DNA of 64,000 nucleotides from Crambe crambe (taxonomy: Eukaryota; Porifera; Demospongiae; Poecilosclerida; Crambeidae): positions 3,366,404 to 3,430,403 of the forward strand of contig OZ004597.1 in NCBI GenBank assembly GCA_963924555.1. The letters run 5' to 3'. The notes under the pieces were generated by a model that saw only the letters and a list, made by a program, of their open reading frames with translations, was not told where the DNA came from and searched no databases. The translations under genes and the position numbers were made by a program. Numbering within the stretch: position 1 is the first letter of the stretch; each line of letters starts with the position of its first letter. Of the stretch, positions 26,525 through 44,222 are shown in pieces.

Positions 26525-29154
26525 ATGAATCATTCTCACAATGAGGTAAGTTTACTGGTAGGTGCGCCATCTATAGGAAACCAGGTAACCTAGATCACTT
26601 CAAAGTGGTTTCTCCTAATATGAATGTTGTATTTTACATAGCTAAAATTTATTTCTTCTTTCTTTCTTTCTTTCTGTCTTTCTTTTTTCTTCTTTGCTTT
26701 ATTACTATCATTGTACAATTTAGAGTGTCTATGTGGACTTGGAAAACAGAATCCGTGCCATGTCTGAAAAAATAGAAAAGTTCAACCAACTTGGTGTGAT
26801 GGATGATGATGATGCAGACTCTGATGACTTGACCCATTTTACAGGCTTGGAGCAGACACTTCTTGATGAATGTGATGACCAATATGCAACTGAGATCAGT
26901 AAACACTCACCAGAAGTAAGGCATAGCTAAACACACACTTACTCTATCACAACTGCATGTGGCCTCCATAATAACCAGCTATTTACCTGCTATTTCATAG
27001 GATGAGTGATAGCATAAGATGTCCTTCTGTAGGACTATAGCTCTTAGTCTGTTAGAGCAGGATTGTTGTACTTCATTATACTGTAGAGAGCAGAGGATCT
27101 GCAGGTTAGGATAAGAGCATTCACAGGAAAAATTAACTGCTATCATCGATTCGTTGAGATGGCTAAAAGTACTGATAAGAAATTACCTGCTTCTGTGATA
27201 GAGAATTCTCCATCAAAGGTAAATGTTAGGACTGAGTGATGTAATATAATTGGAAGAGAGTAAATCTACTTAGGACTTGGAATGCAGAATTCACGCCATG
27301 ATACAAAAAATGGAGAAATTCAATCAACTTGGTGAGCATGAGATGGACGAGGAATCAGATAATGTTAAGCACTGTGCATGTTTGAGGCAGACACTTCTTG
27401 ATGAATGTGATGCTCGATACAAGACCATGATGAGTGAACACTCATTAGAGGTATGCATACTATATTTTGTATGATCGTACTGGAGTTCCTATCTAGCTAG
27501 CTACCAGCTAGTGCACAATGCCCACATTGCCTGTACCACTATTGTAGGGAACTGGAGTAGAGGATCTGCAGGTCAGGATTAAAGCATTGGTGGCAAAATT
27601 GAACCATTACAATCAATGTGTCAAGATAGCTGAAAGCACTATGAAACACTTACCTTCAATTATTGTTAATAATAATGACTACAGTCTTAATACTCGACTC
27701 ACAGAGATGGGAATTATAGGACTTACTGACCCTGAAAGCACCACTGGTTTTACACAAAACTCTCCTGACTCCTCTCCCGATCTCTGTTCCAATGGTGGTG
27801 AACTACCCAATTGCAGTGGAGAAATTCTTCTTCCTACTGTTGAAAAGTGCCACTCTGGTTCAATAGAATATCTTGGTAGTAGAAAACAGATTCGCTCTGA
27901 TGATAATGATTGCTCTGATAATGATCGTTCTGATAATAATGATGATTATCCTAATGATGATTACATGTATCCTAATGATGATTATCCTAATGATGATTGC
28001 TCTGATGATGATGATTATCCTAACGATGATTGCTCTGATGATGATTATCCTAATTCTGATGATGGTGGTTCCGCATCTGATGATTATCCTAATGATGATT
28101 GCTCTTATGATGGTCGTTCTGATGATGATTATCCTAATTATGACTGCTCTGATGATGATTGCTCTGATGATGGTGGTTCTGCATCTGATGATGATCATTC
28201 AGAAGATGATCATGATGATCAAATTTCTCCTATGAAATATTATTCCCAGTCTATAGAATGCCTTGATGACGGAGAAATTTCTCCTGTGAAGTGTCACTCT
28301 CAGTCTATAGAATGCCTTGATGCTAGAAAGCAGGAAGGACCCTCTGGGTCTAAGGCATGTAAGGGACAATTTAAATTCTTTAAGGAAGATCATGATTCTG
28401 AAAGGGGAAGATTTATCAATGCCGAAAAAGAGTGCATTGATTCTAAGTTTAAAAAGACGTACCATAGTGATGAGTTCACATACAAGGGACGTCCCCATTT
28501 CAGAGAGCTAAAGAAGGAATCATATCCACAGGATGATAGGAAGTTTCGAAATGATTCCACAAAAGATATTAGGAAACTTTATACTGCCAAGGAAGGGAGG
28601 AAAACGCCAACTGATATTAAGAGACACACTTCCAAGGATGAGAACCAGCAGTCAACTAATCCTTGGTTTAAGAGTTCCAAGGATAATAAAGAGCAATCTA
28701 GCAAGCCACTTTATCCTTTCCTTAAGAAACACTCCGGTGGTCCCAAGGGTGTGATACATATTACAGGGAAAATAAAAAGACACAAAGCATGTGCAGAAGA
28801 CTACAGAATAGATCAACAGTCTGAAATCAAGGGAGGAAATCATGTTTCTGTTGAACCCACAAAAACAAGTTTAGATCAGTGGCCTGGCTCTAAAATCAAG
28901 GGAAACTCTGCTTCCATTGGACATGAATCTGCCACTAAAACAGGTACGTCATAGTGATGGTAATTGGATGCTGAGCATGTACGTAGACACTTGTATTATT
29001 AATTACTTTCATCATCTAACCTGGAAATACACTGGACTTAGGCCATTTGCAATCTGGCTACTACTCTCAGCAACCATCAGAGAGTCCTGAGATAAACAAG
29101 AGCTCACATCACAAGAGCACTGAAGAACACCAGAGTAAAAAGGTACAGTGGTGA
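26525..29154 (+). CDS. Acidic, repeat-bearing protein of unknown family
   Basis: Six exons: 26525-26545, 26724-26915, 27087-27218, 27274-27450, 27548-28943 and 29042-29154, giving 676 residues. I do not recognise the family. Exons 2 and 4 are paralogous (both contain KFNQLG and QTLLDECD). Exon 3 and the start of exon 5 are paralogous (both contain EDLQVRI+A and a Tyr/His-rich helix). All four begin with a DLxxRIxA helix, so a two-exon helical module was duplicated, helped by phase-0 introns. Residues ~300-410 are an extremely acidic low-complexity tract built from DDYPNDDCSDD units. A (K)CHSQSIECLDxRK-type motif occurs three times. The remainder is Lys/Ser-rich and probably disordered. No signal peptide, membrane helix or known catalytic motif is seen. 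Nuclear or scaffold roles are possible but unsupported. Confidence 0.75.
27895..28215 (+). repeat. Coding minisatellite (GATGATTATCCTAATGATGA type)
   Basis: Imperfect tandem repeat inside exon 5 of the acidic gene. Interlaced 9-24-bp units encode Asp-Asp-Tyr-Pro-Asn-Asp-Asp-Cys-Ser. The repeat keeps a multiple-of-three register throughout. Other frames are open only because of the repeat. Confidence 0.9.
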
Positions 29155-29341
29155 TGAATAGTCATGGTACCATGTGCACTATTCAATTATGCAGGACAAG
29201 ATTCAATACAAATGGCTCCGCCACTCACTTTTTCACCCAAACATTCTCCAGAAAATGACTTAATGTAGTATAATAATTAGATAGCTAATGATCATAAAAA
29301 TATTGGCTAAGCTACATAAAAAATTAATGCTAAAATTTTCT

Positions 29342-35202
<5,861 letters not shown>

Positions 35203-35983
35203 TGATAGCTAAACTCGTAGCTAGCTAGCTACCTAAAAACTAAGTCTTGCTAGCTATATGACTACCTATTAATCTCGTAGGTATTGTATCAGACACTATG
35301 TCTAGCTAGACAGTAATGTTGTGGAATTGATACCGGCTGCGGTTTACGTCATTCCATATAAACAATAACATTGATGGGGATTCGCTTTCCACACCTGATG
35401 TTGAAGTCTAACAACTGATTTTGGCTTATCTTGAATCATAGATGGACCTTATAGCTAGGCTTAAGCTATCTAATTGATTCAAATATGTGCATCTCCCCCA
35501 CACTCTGTCATCCTGATTCGCTCTGTATATATATAGCTCTTGGCTCTTGTCTAAAATCCATGAGGACTTGCAGGCGTAGACTGTATGGCATGATGCATAC
35601 ATGCTCTTCTTCAATCAGACATGATGCAAGATCTTGTATGAAATTCCCTGATTGGCATCTGGAATACATTATTAATCAGAGCAGGTAATCTACTAGACTA
35701 GTAAAGCCTTCATGTTCATCCTTCATGTTCATCCTTCAGTATAGTCTCAACAAGGAAGTCACATGCAGTTGTATGATCAGGACAAGAAAAGGAAACACTT
35801 TATCACTTAGCAACTGTGATAAAGACACTTTCCCTGTGTGCATGGCACTGCCTACAGAAAATAAATAATTAACTGTAATGATCAGTTTAACTCGCAACAC
35901 TGAAAATAATAGTAACAAAAAAAAATCACAAAAATGGTATAAAGACTTCTAATGATTCCTATATTTTGGGTTAAATCACAAAT

Positions 35984-36017
<34 letters not shown>

Positions 36018-36063
36018 TTGAGTGAATACAACATGTGGTATGAGTGATAATAAGTACATGGTT
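35203..36063. other. Intergenic gap with CTAGCTAG palindromes and poly-G
   Basis: 5' flank of the Ig receptor and 3' flank of TTK, both on the minus strand. It contains several AGCTAGCTAGCT runs (35215-35235) and a 32-base G tract (35984-36015). No gene is seen. Confidence 0.6.
35984..36015. repeat. Poly-G tract (32 G)
   Basis: The longest homopolymer in the window, about 50 bp downstream of the TTK stop codon. Smaller G or C tracts occur at 56717-56733, 50609-50627 and 52739-52750. Confidence 0.9.
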
Positions 36064-39000
36064 CTAGTGATCAGAGCATCCTGTAGAAAAAGGATGGGAC
36101 AACAATTCTTCCACTTTTGGTCTCTTCTTGGGATCTCGATTCAAGCATTTCTGGAATCAAATTTTTCAAATGAATCTTGAGAGTCCTAATTATACTGGGG
36201 AGTTGGCATGCATTTTTGGACCCTTGATCCCTTCCCCCTTTCACATATCTTCATGAAGCTGTAGCAATTTCATGCTGTATCATTTCTTTCCTAACGGCTA
36301 ACACATGCATGTCATGCAGGGTTTAGACATTGGTGAATTATGCGTGTACTAAATTTTGAGAGTTAGAGCTGTAAAGTATAGTGTTGTGTGTGCCCTCCCA
36401 CACAACTACCTATGCACCGTTAAGATTTCAGTTGTAGATTTTTACCACAAAACAGAGGAGGTTACTACATTATCAGCACACATGACAGTCTCTACTAACT
36501 GACCTTCATGATATCCAGGGCATTCTTGTTTGGAATATCAGGGAAAGGTATGGAAACTGCAGAATCAATGATGGCATGCCATTTCTTAAGTTTATGCTTT
36601 ATGTGTTCAAAAGGTGTTCGGCCATACACCATCTGGTAAAGAATACAGCCCAAAGACCACACGTCACTAGGCTTTCCAACCTATGTATTATGCCAATAAT
36701 ATAATATATAATCACACTGAAATCACCTTCCCTTAACATACATGTACCCATGCTCTTTAAGGGGAATCCCTAGCAAAATCCCCCACAATGGAGGAAGCTT
36801 CAATTCTGCACACACATGCCCCAAAGCAAGAAACCTTTAGCTCTGCTTCTTGAAGCAACTTCACAACTGTGTGTCAAACATACAGAAGCCTCAACCCAGC
36901 CACTGACTCTCGCCAGCTTTCCTCCCATGACTCAATACTGTAGTTTCCCCTGAAGAGGAAGTATAACAGCATTACATTCACATTCCCCTAATAAAGGCTC
37001 ACTTCACTCCCTAAACAGGAAGCCAGACCTCCATCATGATGGAGTAAAGTGTAATCTATCCTCATACCTAAAGCTTATTGGGTATGAAGTACTAGTGCAA
37101 GTGTAATCCTGACAAACAAGCAAAGATAAACAGATAAATTCAATAGAGCTCTACTAGTCTTTAAAGCTCAGAGAGAAATACTTAGTCAAATGAAATGCTA
37201 AAGCTGAGAATGTAACGAATATCTTCCAGGTCTTCCCAAATTTGGTTTACATGGTTACCTTATAATATTCCTTGTCCTCATGATACTCAATGGTCTCAGG
37301 TGCCATGTAGTTGATGGTGCCACAGCGATTGTCCCTCTCTATGCTAGTGTGGTCCACTTCAATCTTGCTCGAGATCCCAAAATCTATCAGCTGCAGGCGC
37401 AGTCCAATACAGACAAAGTTCTCTGGCTTGAGGTCATTGTGAATGATATTCTCATCATGGATCACCTGAAATCAAAGATTGGAAAACTTGTGCTAAAACT
37501 CCAGTCCCTGATCTGGAGGTGGGCAATTATAACATGCAGTCTGACATAGGACAAATGTCCAAGCAGTAAAGCTGCAGTTTGGCCAGCCATTATCCTGTTC
37601 GCGTCTGACACTATTACAATAGAGGAGCAGTTGTTTGAAATCAGCACAATATCAGGTCAACTGTTAGCAGTGCTAATGTCTTTTGGGTAAGGTGTGGTCA
37701 CATCAATAATGTTGCCTAAAGTACATTAAGGTAAGGTAAGGTGAAGTAAGGTAAGGTCAAATCCCATAATCATAAGGAAGAAGGCCTTATAGTCAAATCC
37801 ATAACGTGGTAAAAGGCCTTAGGAGTAATATTCACCTTGACAACTTGAAGCATCTGATTCCAAAAGTAGATGGTGGAAGCCATAGGATTGACAACATTCT
37901 GCTTCCCACCCCTGACGATAACGACATTCAGATCCATCTCTGCGTAGTCCAGTAACAGATACAGGATGTGTTCTTCCTTATCCCACGTGCTGCAGTAAAC
38001 ACACCCACACCACAGGGAAGTTTTCGTGGGGAATGAAACACATTCATACCACAGATAGACAGACATAATATCACTTCCTAGTAGGTATGCATGCAGGGGT
38101 TAATCACTGCTCCAAGGAGTTTCCTCAGTAAATGAAACTGGTTGAGTGGACCATTAACAAAAATCCATAACTTTGAAATTAAGGCTCTTCTTATCTGTTC
38201 CTGGAATTATGGAGATCTCAAGGGTGCTCTAGTCTAAAAAATCCATAACTTTGAAATTAATTAAGGCTCTTCTGATCTGTTCCTGGAATTATGGAAGTCT
38301 CAAGAATTCTCAGCTGTCATAGTCTAAGTGGTTTCCATTTCTCAACAAACTATACTAAATCTTCTCATTGTAATGAGCTGACCTAACATATACCAGAGAA
38401 ATTAAAATAGCAAAGTTATTCTGTGACTCATGTAGCTCTACTGTCCATTGCAGGTTGGTTGTCAGGAAGGTTTGGGGAATAGGTGGATACCATTTGTCCT
38501 ATGGTTTACACAACTGCATGGATTGTATAGGACATGAAAGGATCAGGTTTCTTAGGTCCTTGTAAGCCACTACCTATTTCTCATTCCTTACTGACAACCA
38601 TCCTGAAATCTACAGTACTTTCATGGGATTCTAATGAGCTGACCTGACACATTCCAGAGTAAAGTACAGTTCCTATGCAAAATTCTTTATGTAGCTCTAT
38701 TTCTATAGTATCATCACTCTTTCATGGTTGAAATGAAGTATGAGCTATTTATGCTCATTCGCTATGTCTGCTCTTTCTCAATTTTTAGAAGAGCTGATCA
38801 CCCACTCTATGAGTTAGAGTTTGAAATTTGGTTAAGAGTTATAGCAATTATAATGAGTGATCAAGGTATTGACTATTCATAGAACACAAAGGACAGCACA
38901 TTTGAGATAAAAACAAAATGGGACAGCTACATAATTATTCAATTATTAATTCACTGGTACTGTCCTGCATGTAGCTGTAACTTGGGGGAAGTATTTCCGA

Positions 39001-41100
39001 TATGAAAGGTACAGTTACACATGCATGCAGTGCAACAAGAATAATGACTAGCCTGTCAGGAAGCAAACACTGACTGACAGTCACATGTGAACAAGTACAC
39101 ATTTCAACAGGAAAAATTCAAATTCTTTAAATTCAGAGAAGGGAATGGAAACCAATTATGATAGGTATATGACACCTGGTTACCCAGAAGCAGATATTTT
39201 CTATAAACAATGCATATCATCATTCTACATTTCATACAGGAGAAACAGAAGCCAAATGAGGATTTCAAAGAATGACACTTATATATCCTCTCCTGCCATG
39301 CAGACAAAAGTTAATTGAGCACACTTTACAAGGACAACAGAAGTAATAAAAAGCTAGATACACCTAAACTGGTATGAAATTTTCACCCTATAAAAATAAT
39401 GTGCAGTTACTAATGGAACCTTAAAGCACGCCTTTGTGGCAAGATATAATACATTACGATTTGGAAGGTCTATTACACAGTTGCACAGATTGGATAGCAG
39501 CATAGTACTCAAATGTAGCCCAAGAGAATTTGATAGCACACACCTAAAAGGTACGAAATTTTCACCCACTATGATTGAGTGATACAATGGAATCTCAAAT
39601 AAAGCACACCTGTGGGTACCACCTACAGAAAAGTCAGAGGCAAGATATGCACATTACTTTCAAAAGTGTCCAAGATTGGCAATCATAATTTGGAGGGTCT
39701 ACTGTGTGTCGGCAAAATATCAAAGTTTGGCTAAAATCCACGAAAAATCCTTTAACAAAATTTCCTGCTACACAGTTTGACTTACAAGTCATGCAAGGTG
39801 ATAATCTCTGGCTTATCACGGAGACGTTTGAGGAGTTTAATTTCGTTGATGTAAGCCTTCTTGATGCTTTCATCCAGACTCTTCATGTACACCTCCTTCA
39901 ATGCATAGATCTGGAAATCCTCCCCCAACACTTTGAACACCTGTATAACAAAAAATCCTGTTTTCTCCAAGAAGGGATCACATATAAGGGATTATTGGAA
40001 TGGCACTATGGGTACTGATAATTGATAGTCTTTCTGGTTGTGGATTGTACATGCACGCACATGCACACACACACACACACACACACCTTGCTAGATCCTC
40101 CAGTGCCCAACAGCTTCAACTTCTTGAACCGTCTCTTATAATCCGAAGACCTCATCACAACTGTTTCCATTCCTTGATCCGCCAACGAAAACATCTCTTT
40201 CTGAGGAGCTGGACAATCTTGTTCTTCTCTATTTTCAGTGACACTGGTCCTGTGTTGAACAGACAGTCTCTGAGCAAACTTATGCTCCACAGACTGGTTT
40301 CCGCCATTGGTATGGTGAAGGTAATTTACCTGCTGGTCTGCTTTGGTAACATGATGAGAAGGGACCAACGAATGATGATTTGTGTTCGTCTGTTGATTTT
40401 GAAGAGAGGGACAAGTTATAGGTAAGGAGATATGTGCTGAATGACAGTTAATATGCGCACCATTTGGTGTTGGTTCAATTTTGGAAGGAATTACTTGTGA
40501 TGGTTCTGGGTCTGCTTTGTAATTAGTCGGTGTTTCAGATTGGGTGGAGGTACGATTATGTCTTTCAGAAGCCACTGGGACAGAGATCAGCGATTCAGGG
40601 TGGGTGGAGTTATGGATATGACATTTTTCAGCAGCTGCTGGGATAGATTCAGGGTGTGTGGAGCTACGGTTATGTTTTTCGACAGCTGCTGGGATAGGGG
40701 TCAGCGATTCAGGGTGGGTGGAGTTATGGGTACCTGCTGGGATGGAGACAGCTCTGGTTGTCAGCGATTCAGGGTGGGTGGAGTTGTGGACACAATGTTT
40801 CACAGCAGAAGTTGGGGCAGGGGGTGGCTTTTTATGACTTCCAGGGTACCTTGATACTGGAGTTCTGTGACTTTGCTGAAGGGTTTCTACTTTGTGGCTA
40901 TTTCTCTGGTAGTTCTCCTTATTCTTAGAGCCTGCAAATGAAACATGGCGTATTTCATCAACTTTCCCATCCTCTTGATTGGATACTGACTCTTCTGAAA
41001 TAGCCTCCCCTTCTGGGTCGTAAATCTTTAAGTCAGTGGCTCTCTGTGGTAATCCTAGACGACTCCCTAGCCAATTTCCAGAGTTTCTTGACCGTAGCAT
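36064..41100 (-). CDS. TTK: Dual-specificity kinase TTK/MPS1 (spindle checkpoint)
   Basis: Six exons: 41100-40087, 39940-39786, 37989-37836, 37465-37259, 36680-36504 and 36150-36064, giving 597 residues (human 857). MPS1 phosphorylates KNL1 at kinetochores to start the spindle checkpoint. The N-terminal exon (338 residues) is Ser/Pro/His-rich, contains about five THPES-type repeats, and shows no obvious TPR domain, unlike vertebrate MPS1. The kinase domain has GTGGSSKVFKVL (glycine loop), YALKEV (Lys), HNDLKPENF (catalytic loop; human has HSDLKPANF, so the non-Arg residue is a family trait), LIDFGIS, CGTINYMAPETIEY and SDVWSLGCILYQMVYGRTPF. All catalytic residues are present. The start is ATG 41098-41100. 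It is divergent from the Slp gene across 241 bp. Confidence 0.93.
38157..38315. repeat. ~80-bp tandem duplication in TTK intron
   Basis: Two imperfect adjacent copies, each starting AAAAATCCATAACTTTGAAA and containing CTGTTCCTGGAATTATGGA. No coding is seen in this ~1.8-kb intron. Confidence 0.85.
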
Positions 41101-41341
41101 TGTAGCCAAAGCTTTTTAGCTTTAGAGAATCCCGCCACTCAAAGTTTAAAGTTTAAAAACTGCGCATGCGTAGTCCAAATTATAAAAAAATATTTAAAAA
41201 AAAAAAAAAAAAAATTATAGGAAGCTTAAGGAGTGGATTGCATTACATTCTACTCTGTTAGCCTACGCTCATAGAGTATTAAAAAAGCGACGCCCGCTAG
41301 CTTGACCTAGTTAGTTGGACAACTAGCTGTAGCTATTCGTC
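41101..41341. promoter_or_regulatory. Shared head-to-head promoter region (TTK / Slp)
   Basis: 241 bp between divergent start codons. It contains an A-rich run near 41185-41215 and a small GC-rich patch near 41285-41300. The promoter role is inferred from arrangement. Confidence 0.55.
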
Positions 41342-44177
41342 ATGTCTGAAAAAGAAGCAGAAGCGATGGAACCAACGCCAGATTTAAGTTTTCTCACACC
41401 CAGAGAGAAGAACATGATTATGAAAGTCATCAAAGAGGACATTAAATTCAACAAAGAAAATCTGAGGTAGGTTACATGAAACAAGTTTTAGTTCAGATCA
41501 CTAAATGGTTGAATGGATAGCTGTAATGGAATAGATATTAGTCTCATGAGTTTAATTAAGGACATCTATAGCTACTGGTAAATCTGGGAATCTTCATTCA
41601 TGAGTCAGCTATATAGCTACCTGTGGACTAGGATTACTGTCATGCTCTGTAATAAATATCCTTGTGATCTCATACATGTTGCTGTTATGATATGCACAAT
41701 CAATCTAGCTATGATAATTAGTTTTACTTGTGCTTCAAATACAATACAGATCCATGTCATAACCAGCTAATCTGCTAGCTAATAACCTAGCCCAATACTG
41801 TAGCAGTGTTTGTAGACAAGTACAACTACACATCGTAAGTTAATTGGGTATGAAATTACAGTTGGAATGCCTATAAATGTCATTTAGCTAAATGACTGTT
41901 TTGAGTACACTTCCGAGAAGAATTTGGATTACAGCAGATTAATTTAATAATGAGGAAGCACCTCCACCCTAGTTCTCTCCAATGTTCTTCCAGTAGCTAA
42001 TACTATGGAAACAAATAGTATAATGACATGATTTTTACAGTTCCTTGGAAATAGCTGTCTCTGATGCTCGAGAATTTCAGTCATCCCTGAAATCATCGAA
42101 GAACAAAACCAAATGCACTTGCTGTGCTGCAAAGTATGCAATTATTTCGGGTAGGGTTCAGTCTGTCACTTGCGACCAGTGCTCTCTTTCTGTATGCCAT
42201 GACTGCATCATACTTGGGAAGCAACAGAATCTATGCAAAATCTGCCACAAAGAAAGGTATGTAAGTTGTGATTTTAAGGGAACTCAGGGCCAAAACTTAT
42301 ATAGGATCTGCATAAGCCTATATAGAGGGTATGGGAGCTTAGAAACCAATAGAAAGGTGAATATGGATATGTATTATACCAAGGGGATAATTGCCCCCAT
42401 AATGCTTCATGGTCTATCTCAGAATGGTTGAAGTATGTATGATGGCTATGACTGTACAAGCATGAAATAATCAGCCAGTGGTAGTCACAAAACTGGACTA
42501 ACTTGCTTCAGTTAGTTCTTGCTAAGTCATGCACATGTTCTTTGTGTGAATCATGAATATAAGGTCCAATAGCAAAAGACATGGGCAGCAATATCAGATA
42601 ATGGCCAGTGACCAGTTACTCTGATGCATTATGGTTGAGTCTTAGGGAAATTCTTCTGCTTGTGACTACCATCAAAATTGATTTCTTTGACAGGTTTCTC
42701 GATCTTCAGACACAAGACCTTAAAATTGCTCCTTCAAATGACTCAGATGATCAGCAGTCTGGTTCTGAGCTTCTCAAGAAGTCGATAGAACAAACTTTGC
42801 CCAAAGAACCAGAGGTCAAGGTACCAAAGGAGACACCTGAGGATGCAGCTGTTAGTAAGGAAGCCACTAAGGACATGCACCTGGAAAAACGTAAGTTTAC
42901 TGGCTAGGAATGATGATAAGTATAATGATATTTAGAGCCGCCAGTTTGAGCCCTTTGAAACTGTGGAAAGAAAACAACGTTCATTTTTCATGAGAGCATG
43001 AAAGGACTACCTTAGCTGTATAACCGTGTTACAACTTGTCAGATCAAAGGAGTACATGATGATTTGTTTTCATGACTAGAGAGAAATTCACACAAAAAAT
43101 GCCTGTAAAAGGCTTCATGTGCCTGCATTAGGAATGCATGGGTCCTCTTAAAATTCGAACATTGCTTCAATGAAGCTAGAGTTTCACCTCTATACCCAGA
43201 TGAAGTGGCAAGATCTTTGAGCCCAGCATCATAGTATACTTTCATCAGGACACTATCAGGTCAACTTCCATCAAAGAGCACCCTATAGAAGACTATATGT
43301 AATGATAACTATTGGGTTAAGTGCAGACTTTTGGACATAAACTTGTAACTACTACACTGCACTATAGGAAGCTTGTTTATGATGTTGTACTGCTACAAAC
43401 TTCACATACACGATCAAAGTCAGTAACATCACTTCCTTTTCATTACAGAGTTCTCTACGCCTGGCTCAACAAGCGGAACACCGGACTCCATAGCCCTCAC
43501 AGCTAGTCTTCCAGCCACGCTTAACACAACCACAAACATGAGGTCTCAAAGTATTCCTTCCATTCATGATCCTGACAGTGGCTTCAAAATGATAAAGCAA
43601 GAAAAGAGTGATGAGAATTTGGCTGAAACTAGCAGTCTATACAGTGAGAATTGTTATGAAGGAGACCCGATAACTGGTAAAATGACGTTAGGAGTGTGGT
43701 ACAGAAATGAAGAGAACACTCTTTATGTGAAAATTGTTAAGATCAAGGGTTTATCTGCTCCCAAGGGCAAAGGAATAAATCCCTATGTCAAGACCTATCT
43801 GTTGCCAGAAAAAAGCAAGACTTTTAAGAGAATGACAGGGATCCAACGAAAGACCCCTAATCCTGAATATGATGAGATACTCAAGGTAACTAAGCATAAT
43901 ATAAAAAAGGAACTATGAAAGAAACTATTGTTACTACCATGCAATCAGAGATATAGTTATTTGCACACATACACACACACTTAGCTTATAAGGACTCTGT
44001 TTGGAATGCTTGTAGAACTTGCTCAGTGTGAGGCTTGGTACACTTAGTGTATTTAATTACATTCTGTTACTTAACTTGTCACACATACTAAGAATCAGGA
44101 AGTTATAAAAAATAGGTAAACACATCAAGTTAACATAGAGGGAGAGTCATTGTCTAGTATCATTACTTTAATGATTG

Positions 44178-44222
<45 letters not shown>

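Noticed and set aside
27860..28198. Ile/Arg-rich antisense protein
   Set aside because: Shadow of the Asp-rich coding repeat on the opposite strand.
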